Source: JBGYPP01 sp041838515
GTDB lineage: Bacteria; Bacillota; Clostridia; Lachnospirales; Lachnospiraceae
Assembly: GCA_041838515.1 (NCBI GenBank)
Contig: JBGYPP010000002.1
Location: forward strand, 18,333-82,332
Length of the DNA: 64,000 nucleotides
Reading direction: 5' to 3'
Shown here: one piece after another, positions 24,935 through 32,952 of the stretch
How positions within the stretch are numbered: position 1 is the stretch's first letter
How the letters are laid out: every line of letters starts with the position of its first letter
The notes under the pieces: generated by a model
What the model saw: the letters and a program-made list of their open reading frames with translations, nothing else
The model's database searches: none
Told to the model about the DNA's origin: nothing
Position numbers and translations under genes: made by a program

Positions 24935-25431
24935 TCCAGATACACCTTGCGGGGCACATCCAGCCTCAGCCGCTCTACCAGCGCAGGCGAAAGACTGAGC
25001 AGGGCCAGGCACTCCCCGGCCTCTCCGTCCCGCACCCACATTCCATATACCGGCGCCCCTGCTTCCCCTGCGGAAAAATCCCTCACCCGCACGCCTCTTT
25101 GATGCAGACCGGCCAGCCTGGGAGAGGAAGCCGGGGCCAGCATCTCCACCTTGGCCAGGGGATAGACCGCCTGCCGCTTGCGGCGGCTCTTGGCCACGAT
25201 CTTGTCCACCTCCAGCTCTTTGTCCAGATAGAGATACTCAAATTCCACCTCAGAAGCACCCCGCACAAAAAAAGTCAGGCCAAAACACAGCAATGCCACA
25301 GGCAGGCCTATGGGGTTTATCAAGCCTAACCCCAAAAAAATCCCCCCAAGGGCGTACAGGCTCCACAAAGCCGGCCTGCCCCAAAGGGGAGCTTGTTTTT
25401 TTACCAAACATTCTATATATGACTCTGCCAT
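24931..25431 (-). CDS. Small two-helix membrane protein, DUF6106-like
   Basis: A 166-residue protein of unknown function. It opens MAESYIECLVKKQAPLWGRP, followed by two adjoining membrane segments at about residues 19-57. A cytoplasmic domain then starts FEYLYLDKELEVDKIVAKSRRKRQ. The opening and the VEFEYLYLDKELEVDKI block resemble small Clostridia membrane proteins annotated DUF6106; that match is from memory. It ends next to the guaB promoter, which overlaps its last codons. It has its own promoter and is not clearly part of an operon. Confidence 0.7.
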   Translation of the reverse strand: MAESYIECLVKKQAPLWGRPALWSLYALGGIFLGLGLINPIGLPVALLCFGLTFFVRGASEVEFEYLYLDKELEVDKIVAKSRRKRQAVYPLAKVEMLAPASSPRLAGLHQRGVRVRDFSAGEAGAPVYGMWVRDGEAGECLALLSLSPALVERLRLDVPRKVYLD

Positions 25432-25463
25432 ATGCGCTCCTTCCCTCTTACAGCCATGTGCTT

Positions 25464-25493
25464 ATCATATCACAGGCTTTTGCAAAGGTTCAA
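25464..25493 (-). promoter_or_regulatory. Candidate promoter of the DUF6106-like gene
   Basis: Minus strand TTGAAC (25493-25488), 18 bp, TATGAT (25469-25464), 33 bases before ATG 25431. Confidence 0.45.
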
Positions 25494-25526
25494 TGAAAAA
25501 AGTATGAAATTCCCGGGGGGGGCGGC

Positions 25527-25919
25527 AAAGGGCTGGTTGAAGCTCCGCGCGGCGGCGCTTTTGCGCCCGGCAGAGATGGGCAAAGGAAGTGTAGGCCAGG
25601 GTGCATGGCTTCCTGGACGGGAAAACTTGGATAGTTCCTGGAACAGGGCCGGGTGAAGCTCCATGCGGCAGCACTTATGCGCCCGGCAGAGATGGGCAAA
25701 GGAAGTGTAGGCCAGGGTGCATGGCTTCCTGGACGGGAAAACTTGGATAGTTCCTGGAACAGGGCCGGGTGATGCTCCATGCGGCAGCACTTATGCGCCC
25801 GGCAGAGATGGGCAAAGGAAGTGTAGGCCAGGGTGCATGGCTTCCTGGACGGGAAAACCTGGATAGTTCCTGGAACAGGGCCGGGTGATGCTCCATGCGG
25901 CGGGGCTTACGCGCCCGGA
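25527..25919 (-). repeat. 116-bp tandem array seeded by the end of the Cys-rich gene
   Basis: The landmark GCGCCCGG recurs at 25563, 25679, 25795 and 25911, an exact 116-bp period. Read on the minus strand the first unit begins in the last codons of the Cys-rich gene (CCGGGCGCG then TAA) and three or more units follow downstream. The two middle units are almost identical; the most distal one, near 25540, is the most diverged. No spacers are present. This array fills most of the 25432-25906 gap, which has no gene. Confidence 0.93.
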
Positions 25920-26098
25920 GTTGGATGTTCAGCAGAGGAAGAACAGCCGGAACAGCTCTCCTCCTGCCCGCAGGTGCCTCCACAGCCGGAACAGCCCCCG
26001 CATCCGCTGCCTTTCCGCTTCAGCATGCCCCGTATTATTCCTGCCACAACCAGTCCAACGCCACCCAATATCAGTATATCTGCCAAAGATATGCCCAT
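25907..26098 (-). CDS. FeoB-associated-type Cys-rich membrane peptide
   Basis: A 63-residue peptide: one membrane helix (ADILILGGVGLVVAGIIRGM), a basic turn (LKRKGSG), then a Cys/Gly/Ser tail with seven Cys (CGGCSGCGGTCG and SCSGCSSS). This is the build of the FeoB-associated Cys-rich family, thought to help ferrous iron uptake, but no feoA or feoB is nearby. The start at 26098 (MGISLADIL) follows AGGAGG by eight bases; a longer frame reaching 26167 lacks a site. Its stop codon region is repeated downstream with a 116-bp period. Confidence 0.8.
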   Translation of the reverse strand: MGISLADILILGGVGLVVAGIIRGMLKRKGSGCGGCSGCGGTCGQEESCSGCSSSAEHPTPGA

Positions 26099-26363
26099 AA
26101 GCTCCGCCTCCTCTGCCGGCCTTTGGCCGGAAATCCGTACAGGAATCATCCTCTGTTGTTTCTCCACACAGGCGAGTTAGTGCCTGCTACCTATACTAGC
26201 GCCTTTTTCCCCCGATGGCAATTCCTTTACATTCTTGACCGGCCACCCCCGGGACAGATATGCTCGCCGTTTGTTCTCCGTGCCTGTTGCCGGATACATT
26301 CCACCCGTTTTCTGTTTTTCCCGATGCGCCTCATCCTCACCCGATCTACACCCGCCTCTTTTC

Positions 26364-26392
26364 TTGCCAAAGGGCGGCAAATGCGCTAGATT
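26364..26392 (+). promoter_or_regulatory. Candidate promoter of the DAHP synthase gene
   Basis: TTGCCA (26364-26369), 17 bp, TAGATT (26387-26392). The leader to ATG 26467 is about 67 bases. The rest of the 26099-26363 gap shows no gene or RNA motif that I recognise. Confidence 0.45.
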
Positions 26393-26466
26393 GATTCTAA
26401 ATCGCAAAAAATCCGAACAAATCAAGGGTTTGCCCCATGTCCATAGGTAGCCCAGGGAGGTATGTT

Positions 26467-27495
26467 ATGAGTTTTTCCATACGCAGACAATTGCCCACAC
26501 CGGAGGAGATACGCCAGGAGCTGCCCTTGCCGGCCGGTCTGGCCCAGGCTAAAGCCCACAGGGATGCGCAGATACGCCAGGTATTCACCGGGGAGAGCGA
26601 CAAATTCCTGGTAATCATAGGTCCTTGCTCTGCGGACAATGAGGATTCGGTATGTGATTACATCAACCGCCTGGCCTCCCTGGAGGATAAGGTGGCGGAC
26701 AAATTGATACTCATACCCCGCATATATACCAACAAACCTCGCACCACAGGCGAGGGGTACAAGGGCATAGTACACCAGCCCGATCCGGTCAAAAAGCCCG
26801 ACCTTCTCTCCGGACTGATGGCCATGCGCAAAATGCACATACGCGCCATGTCCGAAAGCGGGCTGACGGCTGCCGATGAGATGCTCTACCCCGAGAACTG
26901 GCCCTATGTGGAAGATATCCTGTCCTATGTGGCCATAGGCGCACGCTCTGTGGAGGATCAGCAGCACCGTCTGACCGTCAGCGGCTTTGATGTTCCCTCC
27001 GGCATGAAAAACCCCACCAGCGGCGATTTTTCCGTTATGCTCAACTCCGTCTATGCCGCCCAACAGAGCCACAGTTTTATCTTCCGGGGATACGAAGTGC
27101 AAACCAGCGGCAACCCGCTGGCGCATACCGTGCTGCGCGGGGCCACCAACCAGTACGGCCGTTCCATACCCAACTACCACTATGAGGATTTGGTTCGCCT
27201 CTCCGAAATGTACTCCCAAATGGATCTGGCCAATCCGGCCTGCATTATCGATGCCAACCACGCCAACTCCGCCAAGGACTACAGACAGCAGGAGCGCATA
27301 GTCAAGGAAGTGCTGCACAGCCGCCGCAGCCATGCCTCCCTGCGGGATCTGGTCAAGGGCGTAATGGTGGAAAGCTACATAGAGGGCGGCAGCCAGAAAG
27401 TGGGTGAGGGCATTTACGGCAAATCCATTACCGATGCCTGCCTGGACTGGCCCTCCAGCCAGAGGCTGATACTGGACATCGCCGACCATTGCTAG
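26467..27495 (+). CDS. aroF: 3-deoxy-7-phosphoheptulonate (DAHP) synthase, type I
   Basis: First enzyme of the shikimate pathway; condenses phosphoenolpyruvate with erythrose-4-phosphate. At 342 residues it belongs to the E. coli-like AroFGH group: LVIIGPCSADNEDSV, IPRIYTNKPRTTGEGYKG (the PRTT phosphate-binding stretch), YVAIGARSVEDQQHR, FIFRGYEVQTSGNPLAHTVLRG, and DANHANSAKD carrying metal ligands. The N-terminus (RRQLPTPEEIRQELPLP) matches the feedback-binding extension of this type. ATG 26467 has GGGAGG six bases upstream; an earlier in-frame ATG at 26437 does not. It is a single-gene unit closed by a terminator at 27728-27764. The aroG/aroH paralog symbol cannot be decided. Confidence 0.94.
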   Translation: MSFSIRRQLPTPEEIRQELPLPAGLAQAKAHRDAQIRQVFTGESDKFLVIIGPCSADNEDSVCDYINRLASLEDKVADKLILIPRIYTNKPRTTGEGYKGIVHQPDPVKKPDLLSGLMAMRKMHIRAMSESGLTAADEMLYPENWPYVEDILSYVAIGARSVEDQQHRLTVSGFDVPSGMKNPTSGDFSVMLNSVYAAQQSHSFIFRGYEVQTSGNPLAHTVLRGATNQYGRSIPNYHYEDLVRLSEMYSQMDLANPACIIDANHANSAKDYRQQERIVKEVLHSRRSHASLRDLVKGVMVESYIEGGSQKVGEGIYGKSITDACLDWPSSQRLILDIADHC

Positions 27496-27727
27496 TATTT
27501 CTTGCCTGGCGCGGAAGATCCGCCTCCCATGCCTTACTGGCGGCAAGGAAGATCCGCCTCCCAATAATGCCTTTCCAGTGGTGAGGCGGCAGCATCGAAA
27601 AGCCGGCGCCGGCCGGGATGCCCGGCCCGGTAAACGCCAACTGGGCGCGATAATGCCAAGACCAAAGCCAAGGCCCCTTCCAAAAACCATAAGCCAGCGC
27701 TTATAAAAAACCCCATATGTGCAAAAG
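27496..27727. other. Non-coding stretch with degenerate short repeats
   Basis: Contains GGAAGATCCGCCTCCCA twice, 34 bp apart (from 27513 and 27547), and GC-rich inverted repeats near 27595-27630. No gene is supported. It could be a decayed version of the tandem duplications seen downstream of other genes in this window. Confidence 0.4.
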
Positions 27728-27764
27728 GCCCAATGGAAGATCCAGAAGTACATTGGGCTTTTTT
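27728..27764. terminator. Terminator downstream of aroF
   Basis: GCCCAATG (27728-27735), 15-base loop, CATTGGGC (27751-27758), then six T. An AAAA run before the stem lets it work on the other strand too. Confidence 0.88.
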
Positions 27765-28077
27765 GTGCATTTTATTCCAGAGAAAATCTGTTCAAAGTGC
27801 CAAGGGCGCTGATACACTTATATGATAATGCCTGGCTATGGCTGACAAATCGGCAGACATCTCCTGTTTTGTCGAACTAATGCTTAAAATGATCCAAGAT
27901 AACCTACTGAAAATGCCGGCTTCCGGCTGCTGTGCCAACTCAGCCGCCAGCCGGCATACCGATCAAGTTGGCGCCCCATATACCGACCAAGATATAATCC
28001 AAAACACCGACCAAGCAAAATCCCCCAGCAGCCGAAATCCATCATATCGAAAATGCCAATAAACTTGGCCCCCCTGC
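27765..28077. other. Gap with no supported gene
   Basis: A 74-codon frame is open on the plus strand (27838-28062) but lacks a ribosome site and any family likeness. The motif ACCGA(T/C)CAAG recurs three times between 27958 and 28015. Nothing else is recognised. Confidence 0.4.
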
Positions 28078-28443
28078 CTAGGCCGGTTCCCCTCGGTCCT
28101 CCTCCTCTGCCAGGGTCAACCCCCGGATCTGGGCATAGGAAAAATTGGGTATTCTTCCCTGGGTCTTGAAGTACAATTTTTCCTCCGCCATATAGCTGAC
28201 CCGGCCTAAAAGAGGTTCTTTTTGCACCGTAGTATACAATAATATATCTCTCTTTTGGAGAAATACCTGGGCCAGGCATAGCATCTTCATCTCATCACCC
28301 TCCCCGGCGGAGAAATCCACGCTATCTCCCCCGGCCGAGAGCGCCGTGTTGTGTTCCGAGAGAAAGAAACCCATCCACTTCGCCATGCCCCTGTCCAGGT
28401 ATTCCCTGGCCGATGCATAAGGCAGATAACTTCTGTCTATCAT
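28078..28443 (-). CDS. Small partner protein of the Y-family polymerase
   Basis: A 121-residue protein without a recognised domain. It opens MIDRSYLPYASAREYLDRG, MAKWMGFFLSEHNTAL follows, and the second half has a beta-rich look (LYTTVQKEPLLGRVSYMAEEKLYF). It overlaps the polymerase stop by four bases (ATGA), so translation is coupled. Similar small genes sit in the same position in other Clostridia, where the unrelated YolD proteins sit in Bacillus. A role in controlling or loading the translesion polymerase is inferred from position only. Confidence 0.75.
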   Translation of the reverse strand: MIDRSYLPYASAREYLDRGMAKWMGFFLSEHNTALSAGGDSVDFSAGEGDEMKMLCLAQVFLQKRDILLYTTVQKEPLLGRVSYMAEEKLYFKTQGRIPNFSYAQIRGLTLAEEEDRGEPA

Positions 28444-29852
28444 ATTATCCCATCCAGCCCTCCGCAGTGCCCGCCTATCAGCCGGCTTCTCTCCCGAACC
28501 CTGGACCCCTCCATCAAACAGTTGGCTTTTTGTACAGATATATATCCATACCTGTCCCTGATGGCATCCAACGCCCTATCCAGCCTCTCCCTTTTCTCTA
28601 TACATTCAACCTTATCGAACAAAGTGAATACCCCATATTCCTCATCCGTCAGCCTATCATAGCGCAGACCTATATGCCGGACAGCTCCACCCGCATATCT
28701 GCCCCGAAACAGGGCCAGTACATGCCCTGTCAACTCCTCTGTGCTATGGGTAGGCGCCACTTTTTTGGATGCCTGTATGGAGGAAAGTCCCTCTTCATAC
28801 CCAAAACCTATATAAAGGGCCACCAACGCCGTTTTCTTCTGTATGCGGCGCAGCCGTATGGCCACCTGCTCCGCCATCTCACGCAATACCAGCTCTATCT
28901 CATAGATATCCGTATAATTCCTGGGCAGTACTTGAGAATTGCCTATGCCCCTGGTCTTGGGTACATAAGGCCTGGATATATGGCTCTCGTCCACGCCATT
29001 GGCATGAAACCATAGCTGCACGCCTATTATGCCAAGCTCCCTCTTCAGTCTGTCGGGATTTGCATTGGCCAAATCTCTGATAGAATAAATATACAGCTTC
29101 TCCAGTCTGCGGGCCGTCCTCTCCCCTATGCCCCAGAAATCCGTAAGCCTGGGTATGCCCCATACCTTGCGTTCCACATCCCCATATGACCAATTGGCCC
29201 GCATATTCTTTGTGGTTTTGGCCTCATTGTCCAGCGCCAGCTTGGCCAGCAGCGGATTGGCATTGCTCATGCCCACGGTGGAATACACGCCTGTTTCCTC
29301 CCAGATCGCCCTCTGTATCCTGGCCGACAGCGCATCCAATTTTTCCTCTCTGCTCAGGGCCGGATCTCGTACAAAGTACTCCAGGGAACTGGTCAAATCC
29401 ACAAATCCCTCGTCTATGGAATATGGGCATATCTCCTCCTTGGCGGCGAAATCTTGTAATACCCTTTGTATTTTTATATTTTCTTCTATGTACAACGCCA
29501 TACGGGGAGGCACTATCCAGGTCTTGGCTGCCCAGTCCTCTATATGACGGACATATTCCCTGGTGATATATATATTCTGCCTTTTGGCCTTTTCATAGCT
29601 AAATTTTCTGCTTTCTATGTCAAAGGGCAGATCCCGGCTTCTTCCCACATTGCCCTTGCCAAATACCTGTTTAAAGGTAGGAGAGGCAGCCAAAATCAAG
29701 CCATGGGCATTATCCGCCCTGCTCATCACGCAGAGGGAGGCCTTTAGGGGATGCAGGCCTCTTTTGACACATTCCACGCTGGCGTAGAATGACTTCATAT
29801 CTATAAAGGCGATATCTGCGCACGGCTCCCTGGTATAATCTATCTGTCCCAT
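28440..29852 (-). CDS. Y-family translesion DNA polymerase (UmuC/DinB-like)
   Basis: An error-prone DNA polymerase of 470 residues. The palm motifs are intact: DIAFIDMKSFYASVECVKRG with the first metal Asp, and CPYSIDEGFVDLT with the SIDE catalytic pair. Helix-hairpin-helix and little-finger parts follow (IGERTARRLEKLYIYSI). The tail ends QLWFHANGVDESH then a C-terminal region typical of the UvrX/YqjW group rather than short DinB. It lies 20 bp after an ImmA/IrrE protease gene, and overlaps the next small gene by four bases. With the XRE repressor upstream it forms a four-gene set that could be damage-inducible without LexA. Confidence 0.95.
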   Translation of the reverse strand: MGQIDYTREPCADIAFIDMKSFYASVECVKRGLHPLKASLCVMSRADNAHGLILAASPTFKQVFGKGNVGRSRDLPFDIESRKFSYEKAKRQNIYITREYVRHIEDWAAKTWIVPPRMALYIEENIKIQRVLQDFAAKEEICPYSIDEGFVDLTSSLEYFVRDPALSREEKLDALSARIQRAIWEETGVYSTVGMSNANPLLAKLALDNEAKTTKNMRANWSYGDVERKVWGIPRLTDFWGIGERTARRLEKLYIYSIRDLANANPDRLKRELGIIGVQLWFHANGVDESHISRPYVPKTRGIGNSQVLPRNYTDIYEIELVLREMAEQVAIRLRRIQKKTALVALYIGFGYEEGLSSIQASKKVAPTHSTEELTGHVLALFRGRYAGGAVRHIGLRYDRLTDEEYGVFTLFDKVECIEKRERLDRALDAIRDRYGYISVQKANCLMEGSRVRERSRLIGGHCGGLDGII

Positions 29853-29872
29853 ACCCCAACTCTATCCCGGGG

Positions 29873-30415
29873 CTAACACACACCCCAATCGTCATCCCGA
29901 GGCTTATATCTCTTGAGAAAGGCAGACTCCGGGCGCTGTAAGCCGCCAGGTTCCCCTTCCAAGAGGCGCATTTTGGCCATCTCCGACCATTTCAGCTGCA
30001 ACAGATTCCCATCCGCCTCCGGCTCTCTGCCCTCCCAGGCTGCCTGCAGCCACTCCAGGGCCTCCTGATCCGATATCAGCAAATGGGCGGCAAAGATATT
30101 TGCCTCCATCTCATACTGGTTCACCGGCGTCCACAGCCGGTTTTCATGAAAGGCAGCCCCTCGCAGACACTGCTGCCGGTGTAACTGGTCATGCCCCAAC
30201 TCATGGGCCAGCACCACATTTTTCAGACTGCCCACATTCTCCGGCAGGAAAATAAAACGCTGCCTAAGTATTACCTTGTACATGCCCAAGAGGGACTTGG
30301 TCGCCCCCATATATTGCAAATGTATATGCAACAGGGAAAGCAGCGCCTCGGGATCTCTGGTCCCATATTTCTTGACAAGCGCCTGCACCCTGTCATAGAT
30401 CCACGCATTTTTCAT
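29873..30415 (-). CDS. ImmA/IrrE-family metallopeptidase
   Basis: A 180-residue zinc protease. The active-site helix LAHELGHDQLHR carries HExxH, and YEMEANIFAAHLLI gives the third ligand Glu, as in ImmA and IrrE. In known systems (ImmA/ImmR of ICEBs1, IrrE/DdrO of Deinococcus) this protease cleaves its XRE-type partner repressor on DNA damage. Here an XRE repressor gene lies 88 bp upstream and a translesion polymerase 20 bp downstream. The spacer before the gene holds a copied end of the repressor gene. GGGAG lies five bases before ATG 30415. Confidence 0.93.
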   Translation of the reverse strand: MKNAWIYDRVQALVKKYGTRDPEALLSLLHIHLQYMGATKSLLGMYKVILRQRFIFLPENVGSLKNVVLAHELGHDQLHRQQCLRGAAFHENRLWTPVNQYEMEANIFAAHLLISDQEALEWLQAAWEGREPEADGNLLQLKWSEMAKMRLLEGEPGGLQRPESAFLKRYKPRDDDWGVC

Positions 30416-30416
30416 A

Positions 30417-30515
30417 CAGCTCCCGCATCACTTCCCTCTAAAATACGACTCTTGCCACATCCCGCCCCGGCTGCCCCCCGCCTATTTCCGCGCAGCTCCC
30501 GCATCACTTCCCTCT
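30417..30515 (-). repeat. 76-bp spaced duplication of the repressor gene's end
   Basis: A 23-bp sequence is exactly repeated at 30493-30515 and 30417-30439. In transcription direction the first copy starts eight bases before the XRE stop (AGAGGGAAG then TGA) and the second ends two bases before the ImmA start codon, supplying its GGGAG ribosome site. Confidence 0.9.
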
Positions 30516-30899
30516 GCCATATTTTTTATTCTCCAGCTTGGCCTGCCAATAGGCCTGCTGTATGGCCGCAAACAGCGCATCCTTATCCTCCTCAGGCAGC
30601 TCCCCCCCGGCAAACAGGCCTGCCATGGAAGCTACCAGCTCCTGAGCCTCCCTCGCCCCCTTGAAACCAAAGTTCTCCCCGGAATAGAGGACAAAAGCCT
30701 CCTCCTCCGTCAAAAGCCTGTTCACATGGACATCCAGCAGCTCCGCCAGCTTCTCATACATCTCCATCTTTCTGGGCCGCATATTCCTGGCCTCATAATT
30801 GCTGACCGTCTTGACGCTAGTTCCCAGGCGCCGGGCCAAATCTCTCTGGGTCCAACCCTTTTTTTCCCGCAATTCCTTGACCTTTGCCCCAAATCCCAT
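30504..30899 (-). CDS. XRE-family repressor
   Basis: A 131-residue regulator. Residues 3-58 are a Cro/CI helix-turn-helix: VKELREKKGWTQRDLARRLG, TSVKTVSNYEARNMRP. The C-terminal half is acidic and helical (EEDKDALFAAIQQAYWQAKL). ATG 30899 is chosen, six bases after GGAGG; an upstream frame to 30956 has no site. It heads the set XRE-ImmA-polymerase-small partner under a near-consensus promoter with an inverted repeat around the -10 element, a likely autorepressor site. Cleavage by the neighbouring protease is inferred from known XRE/ImmA pairs. Confidence 0.9.
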   Translation of the reverse strand: MGFGAKVKELREKKGWTQRDLARRLGTSVKTVSNYEARNMRPRKMEMYEKLAELLDVHVNRLLTEEEAFVLYSGENFGFKGAREAQELVASMAGLFAGGELPEEDKDALFAAIQQAYWQAKLENKKYGRGK

Positions 30900-30967
30900 A
30901 CCCGGCCTCCTCACCCCTATATGCGAAACGCAAGTACATAAAACTATCTCTTTCAAACTTATGTTCT

Positions 30968-31003
30968 GGAAGTTTAATTTCTATTATCATAATCCCAACT
31001 TCC
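30968..31003 (-). promoter_or_regulatory. Inverted repeat flanking the XRE promoter -10
   Basis: GGAAGTT (30968-30974) and AACTTCC (30997-31003) are exact inverse copies, one in the promoter spacer and the other just past the start site. A dimeric repressor bound there would cover the -10 element. This is the best candidate operator for the XRE protein. Confidence 0.55.
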
Positions 31004-31014
31004 TGTACTGTCAA
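30986..31014 (-). promoter_or_regulatory. Strong sigma-A promoter of the XRE-ImmA-polymerase set
   Basis: Minus strand TTGACA (31014-31009), 17 bp, TATGAT (30991-30986). No LexA box (GAAC-N4-GTTC) was recognised around it. Confidence 0.82.
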
Positions 31015-31210
31015 GCCCTTTTTCCTCCAAAATCGAAAAAATATTCCGAACCTTAACCCCCCCTTACTATCATTAGGCAAAGCTCTACCAATTTTCTTTT
31101 ACTTCACTAAAAAAGCGATCAGACCCCCTTGCTCTTCTAACCGCTTAGAAAACCTTCTCTATTTTGCACCTTTTTTACTTATCCCTTTTGTTTGAGGATA
31201 TATAACCTCC

Positions 31211-31750
31211 CTACGCCCTCTGCAAAAATACCCCTAACATGTCAAAAGTTTTTCCATTCCTAATCGTAATCTGTTTATAAAAAGGCATCTTGATCAGTTC
31301 TTTGTGGTATGCGGTTTTGAGAAATTCCCTCTCATCTATCTTTCCCCAAAATACCGTATTGTGGGCAAAATGCACCAGTTCATTGTGCAGCTGCATAGAT
31401 AGGAGGCACTCTTTCATCTCCTGAAATCCACAGCCCTCTGTCACAAACAAAACATCTCTGCGCGCCATAGGGGAGGACCACCACTCCGGCAAATTCTCCA
31501 GCAAGTTTTGATAATAACACTCATCAAACAACACAAAGGGAATATCAAAATCATAATGCTCTAATGCCCTCTTTATCACTCCTTGGCAATCGGATTCTGG
31601 CAGTGCGGAGTCAAAAAACAGATTGCCGCTGTTGATGTAGGACTGCACATTTTCCAGGCCAAGTCCAGCCATCCTATCTTTCAATTCTTTCATGGAAACC
31701 GCATTTTTCCCACCAACATTTACTCCCCTCAGCAACAGTGCATACCGCAT
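31211..31750 (-). CDS. DUF1697 family protein
   Basis: A 179-residue protein of a widespread family with no proven function. The family opening MRYALLLRGVNVGGKNAVSM is clear, followed by VQSYINSGNLFFDS and a C-terminal IRNGKTFDMLGVFL. DUF1697 proteins are small cytoplasmic alpha/beta proteins. ATG 31750 follows GAGGGG by six bases and fits the family start; a frame six codons longer is less likely. The gene stands alone between AT-rich spacers. Its base composition is lower in GC than the neighbours at 33-42 kb. Confidence 0.88.
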   Translation of the reverse strand: MRYALLLRGVNVGGKNAVSMKELKDRMAGLGLENVQSYINSGNLFFDSALPESDCQGVIKRALEHYDFDIPFVLFDECYYQNLLENLPEWWSSPMARRDVLFVTEGCGFQEMKECLLSMQLHNELVHFAHNTVFWGKIDEREFLKTAYHKELIKMPFYKQITIRNGKTFDMLGVFLQRA

Positions 31751-31881
31751 AAATACCCCCCTCAACATAGTTCACAACCGCAATAATAAAAAAGAACTAA
31801 ACAAAACCCTTCCGCACAAATTATGCCTTCTGGTTCTGCTTAATTCTTCATTATGGAGACTAAAAGCCTCTGCTTTTCCTA

Positions 31882-32718
31882 TTATTCTTCCTCAGCGCAG
31901 CTCCCTTGATCCGGCACCTCCAAAGCCTCCACCAATGTAAATGCATAATACGCCAGATTGATATTGATACTGCCAAAAAGCGGCACCACCCAATCCCCAT
32001 CCAAGGGGGAGTTCCAGGCAAAATGCAGAGCCACAGGCGCCAAAAGGAGGAAAATCGCCTTTCCTTTGGATATGCCCCCAGGCCTGTTCAACAGGGCGAT
32101 CAAACCCATGCCAAAAACGATGCCAAAGGCCGTATGGCTGCCCAGCGCATTAGATAAACGCTCAAAAGCTATGGAAAACCCCAAATTTTCCTCGCCAAAT
32201 GTGGCCTGAAAAATATATGCCCAGTCCTCCAAAACCTGAAATCCGAATCCGGAAATCATACCGGAGATAAAAGCCTCCCGCAGGGAAATCCCCCGGCAAA
32301 GACCAAATACCAACAGCACCACAGCTCCCTTGGCTATCTCCTCCGCAAAGGGCGCTGTCAGCGCAGCCCCCCAGGCATCCAACACCTCCATAGGCACTTT
32401 TAAGGCAAATAACAGGAGTGAAATCAGAGAATTTCCCTGGCTGCCCAAGTACAAAGGCAGGGTAAAAGCCAGTATAGAACTGAGCAAAACCACCTGCCCT
32501 CTCACAGCCCATCTTCGGGCCAGATACCAAATAAAAAGGGCAAGAGGAATGGCGTATATCAGCACTGTAGCGGCAGCATTCAAGAAAGAAGGAAACAGAT
32601 CCACCGATTTTTCTTTCTCTGCAAACTGGATAAAATAATCTTGAAAACCCAGAAAAATCAAGGCTGCTGTCAGAATAACAAGCAGTCTGTATCCGTATTT
32701 TTCCCTAAAACTGTTCAT
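31882..32718 (-). CDS. PrsW-family intramembrane protease
   Basis: A 278-residue membrane protein with about eight helices. The PrsW metalloprotease motifs are all present: TAPFAEEIAKG with EExxK near residue 126-130, GFGFQVLEDWAYIF, and GSHTAFGIVFG with a later LHFAWNS His. In Bacillus PrsW cleaves the anti-sigma factor RsiW in response to envelope stress, but many Clostridia paralogs have unknown substrates, and no sigma/anti-sigma pair is nearby. AGGAGG lies seven bases before ATG 32718. The 234-bp gap upstream holds a GATGCA-TT-TGCATC inverted repeat near 32749 and no gene. Confidence 0.88.
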   Translation of the reverse strand: MNSFREKYGYRLLVILTAALIFLGFQDYFIQFAEKEKSVDLFPSFLNAAATVLIYAIPLALFIWYLARRWAVRGQVVLLSSILAFTLPLYLGSQGNSLISLLLFALKVPMEVLDAWGAALTAPFAEEIAKGAVVLLVFGLCRGISLREAFISGMISGFGFQVLEDWAYIFQATFGEENLGFSIAFERLSNALGSHTAFGIVFGMGLIALLNRPGGISKGKAIFLLLAPVALHFAWNSPLDGDWVVPLFGSININLAYYAFTLVEALEVPDQGSCAEEE

Positions 32719-32952
32719 AAAAAATCCTCCTGATTTTCTCTGGATGGCGATGCATTTGCATCACTATCCCTCGTCCTATGCTTCTGCAGATTTTTCTATT
32801 TTTCACCCTTTCACCCTGCATTTTGGATTTGGTTGCCCCTTTTTAGGCTTGCCAAAAGCTCTTTGATGCAGTGGAATGTTGCTTCTCTCAAGCGGAAAAA
32901 GACAAGGTCCCAAGACCATGCCTTTCCCAAAAGCATCCTAATCAAACTTCCC

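Noticed and set aside
25465..25983. Repeated open frames inside the 116-bp array
   Set aside because: The period is not a multiple of three, so the frame changes in each unit; they only reflect the repeat.
27838..28062. A 74-codon plus-strand frame in the aroF downstream gap
   Set aside because: No ribosome site, no family, and overlaps short degenerate repeats.
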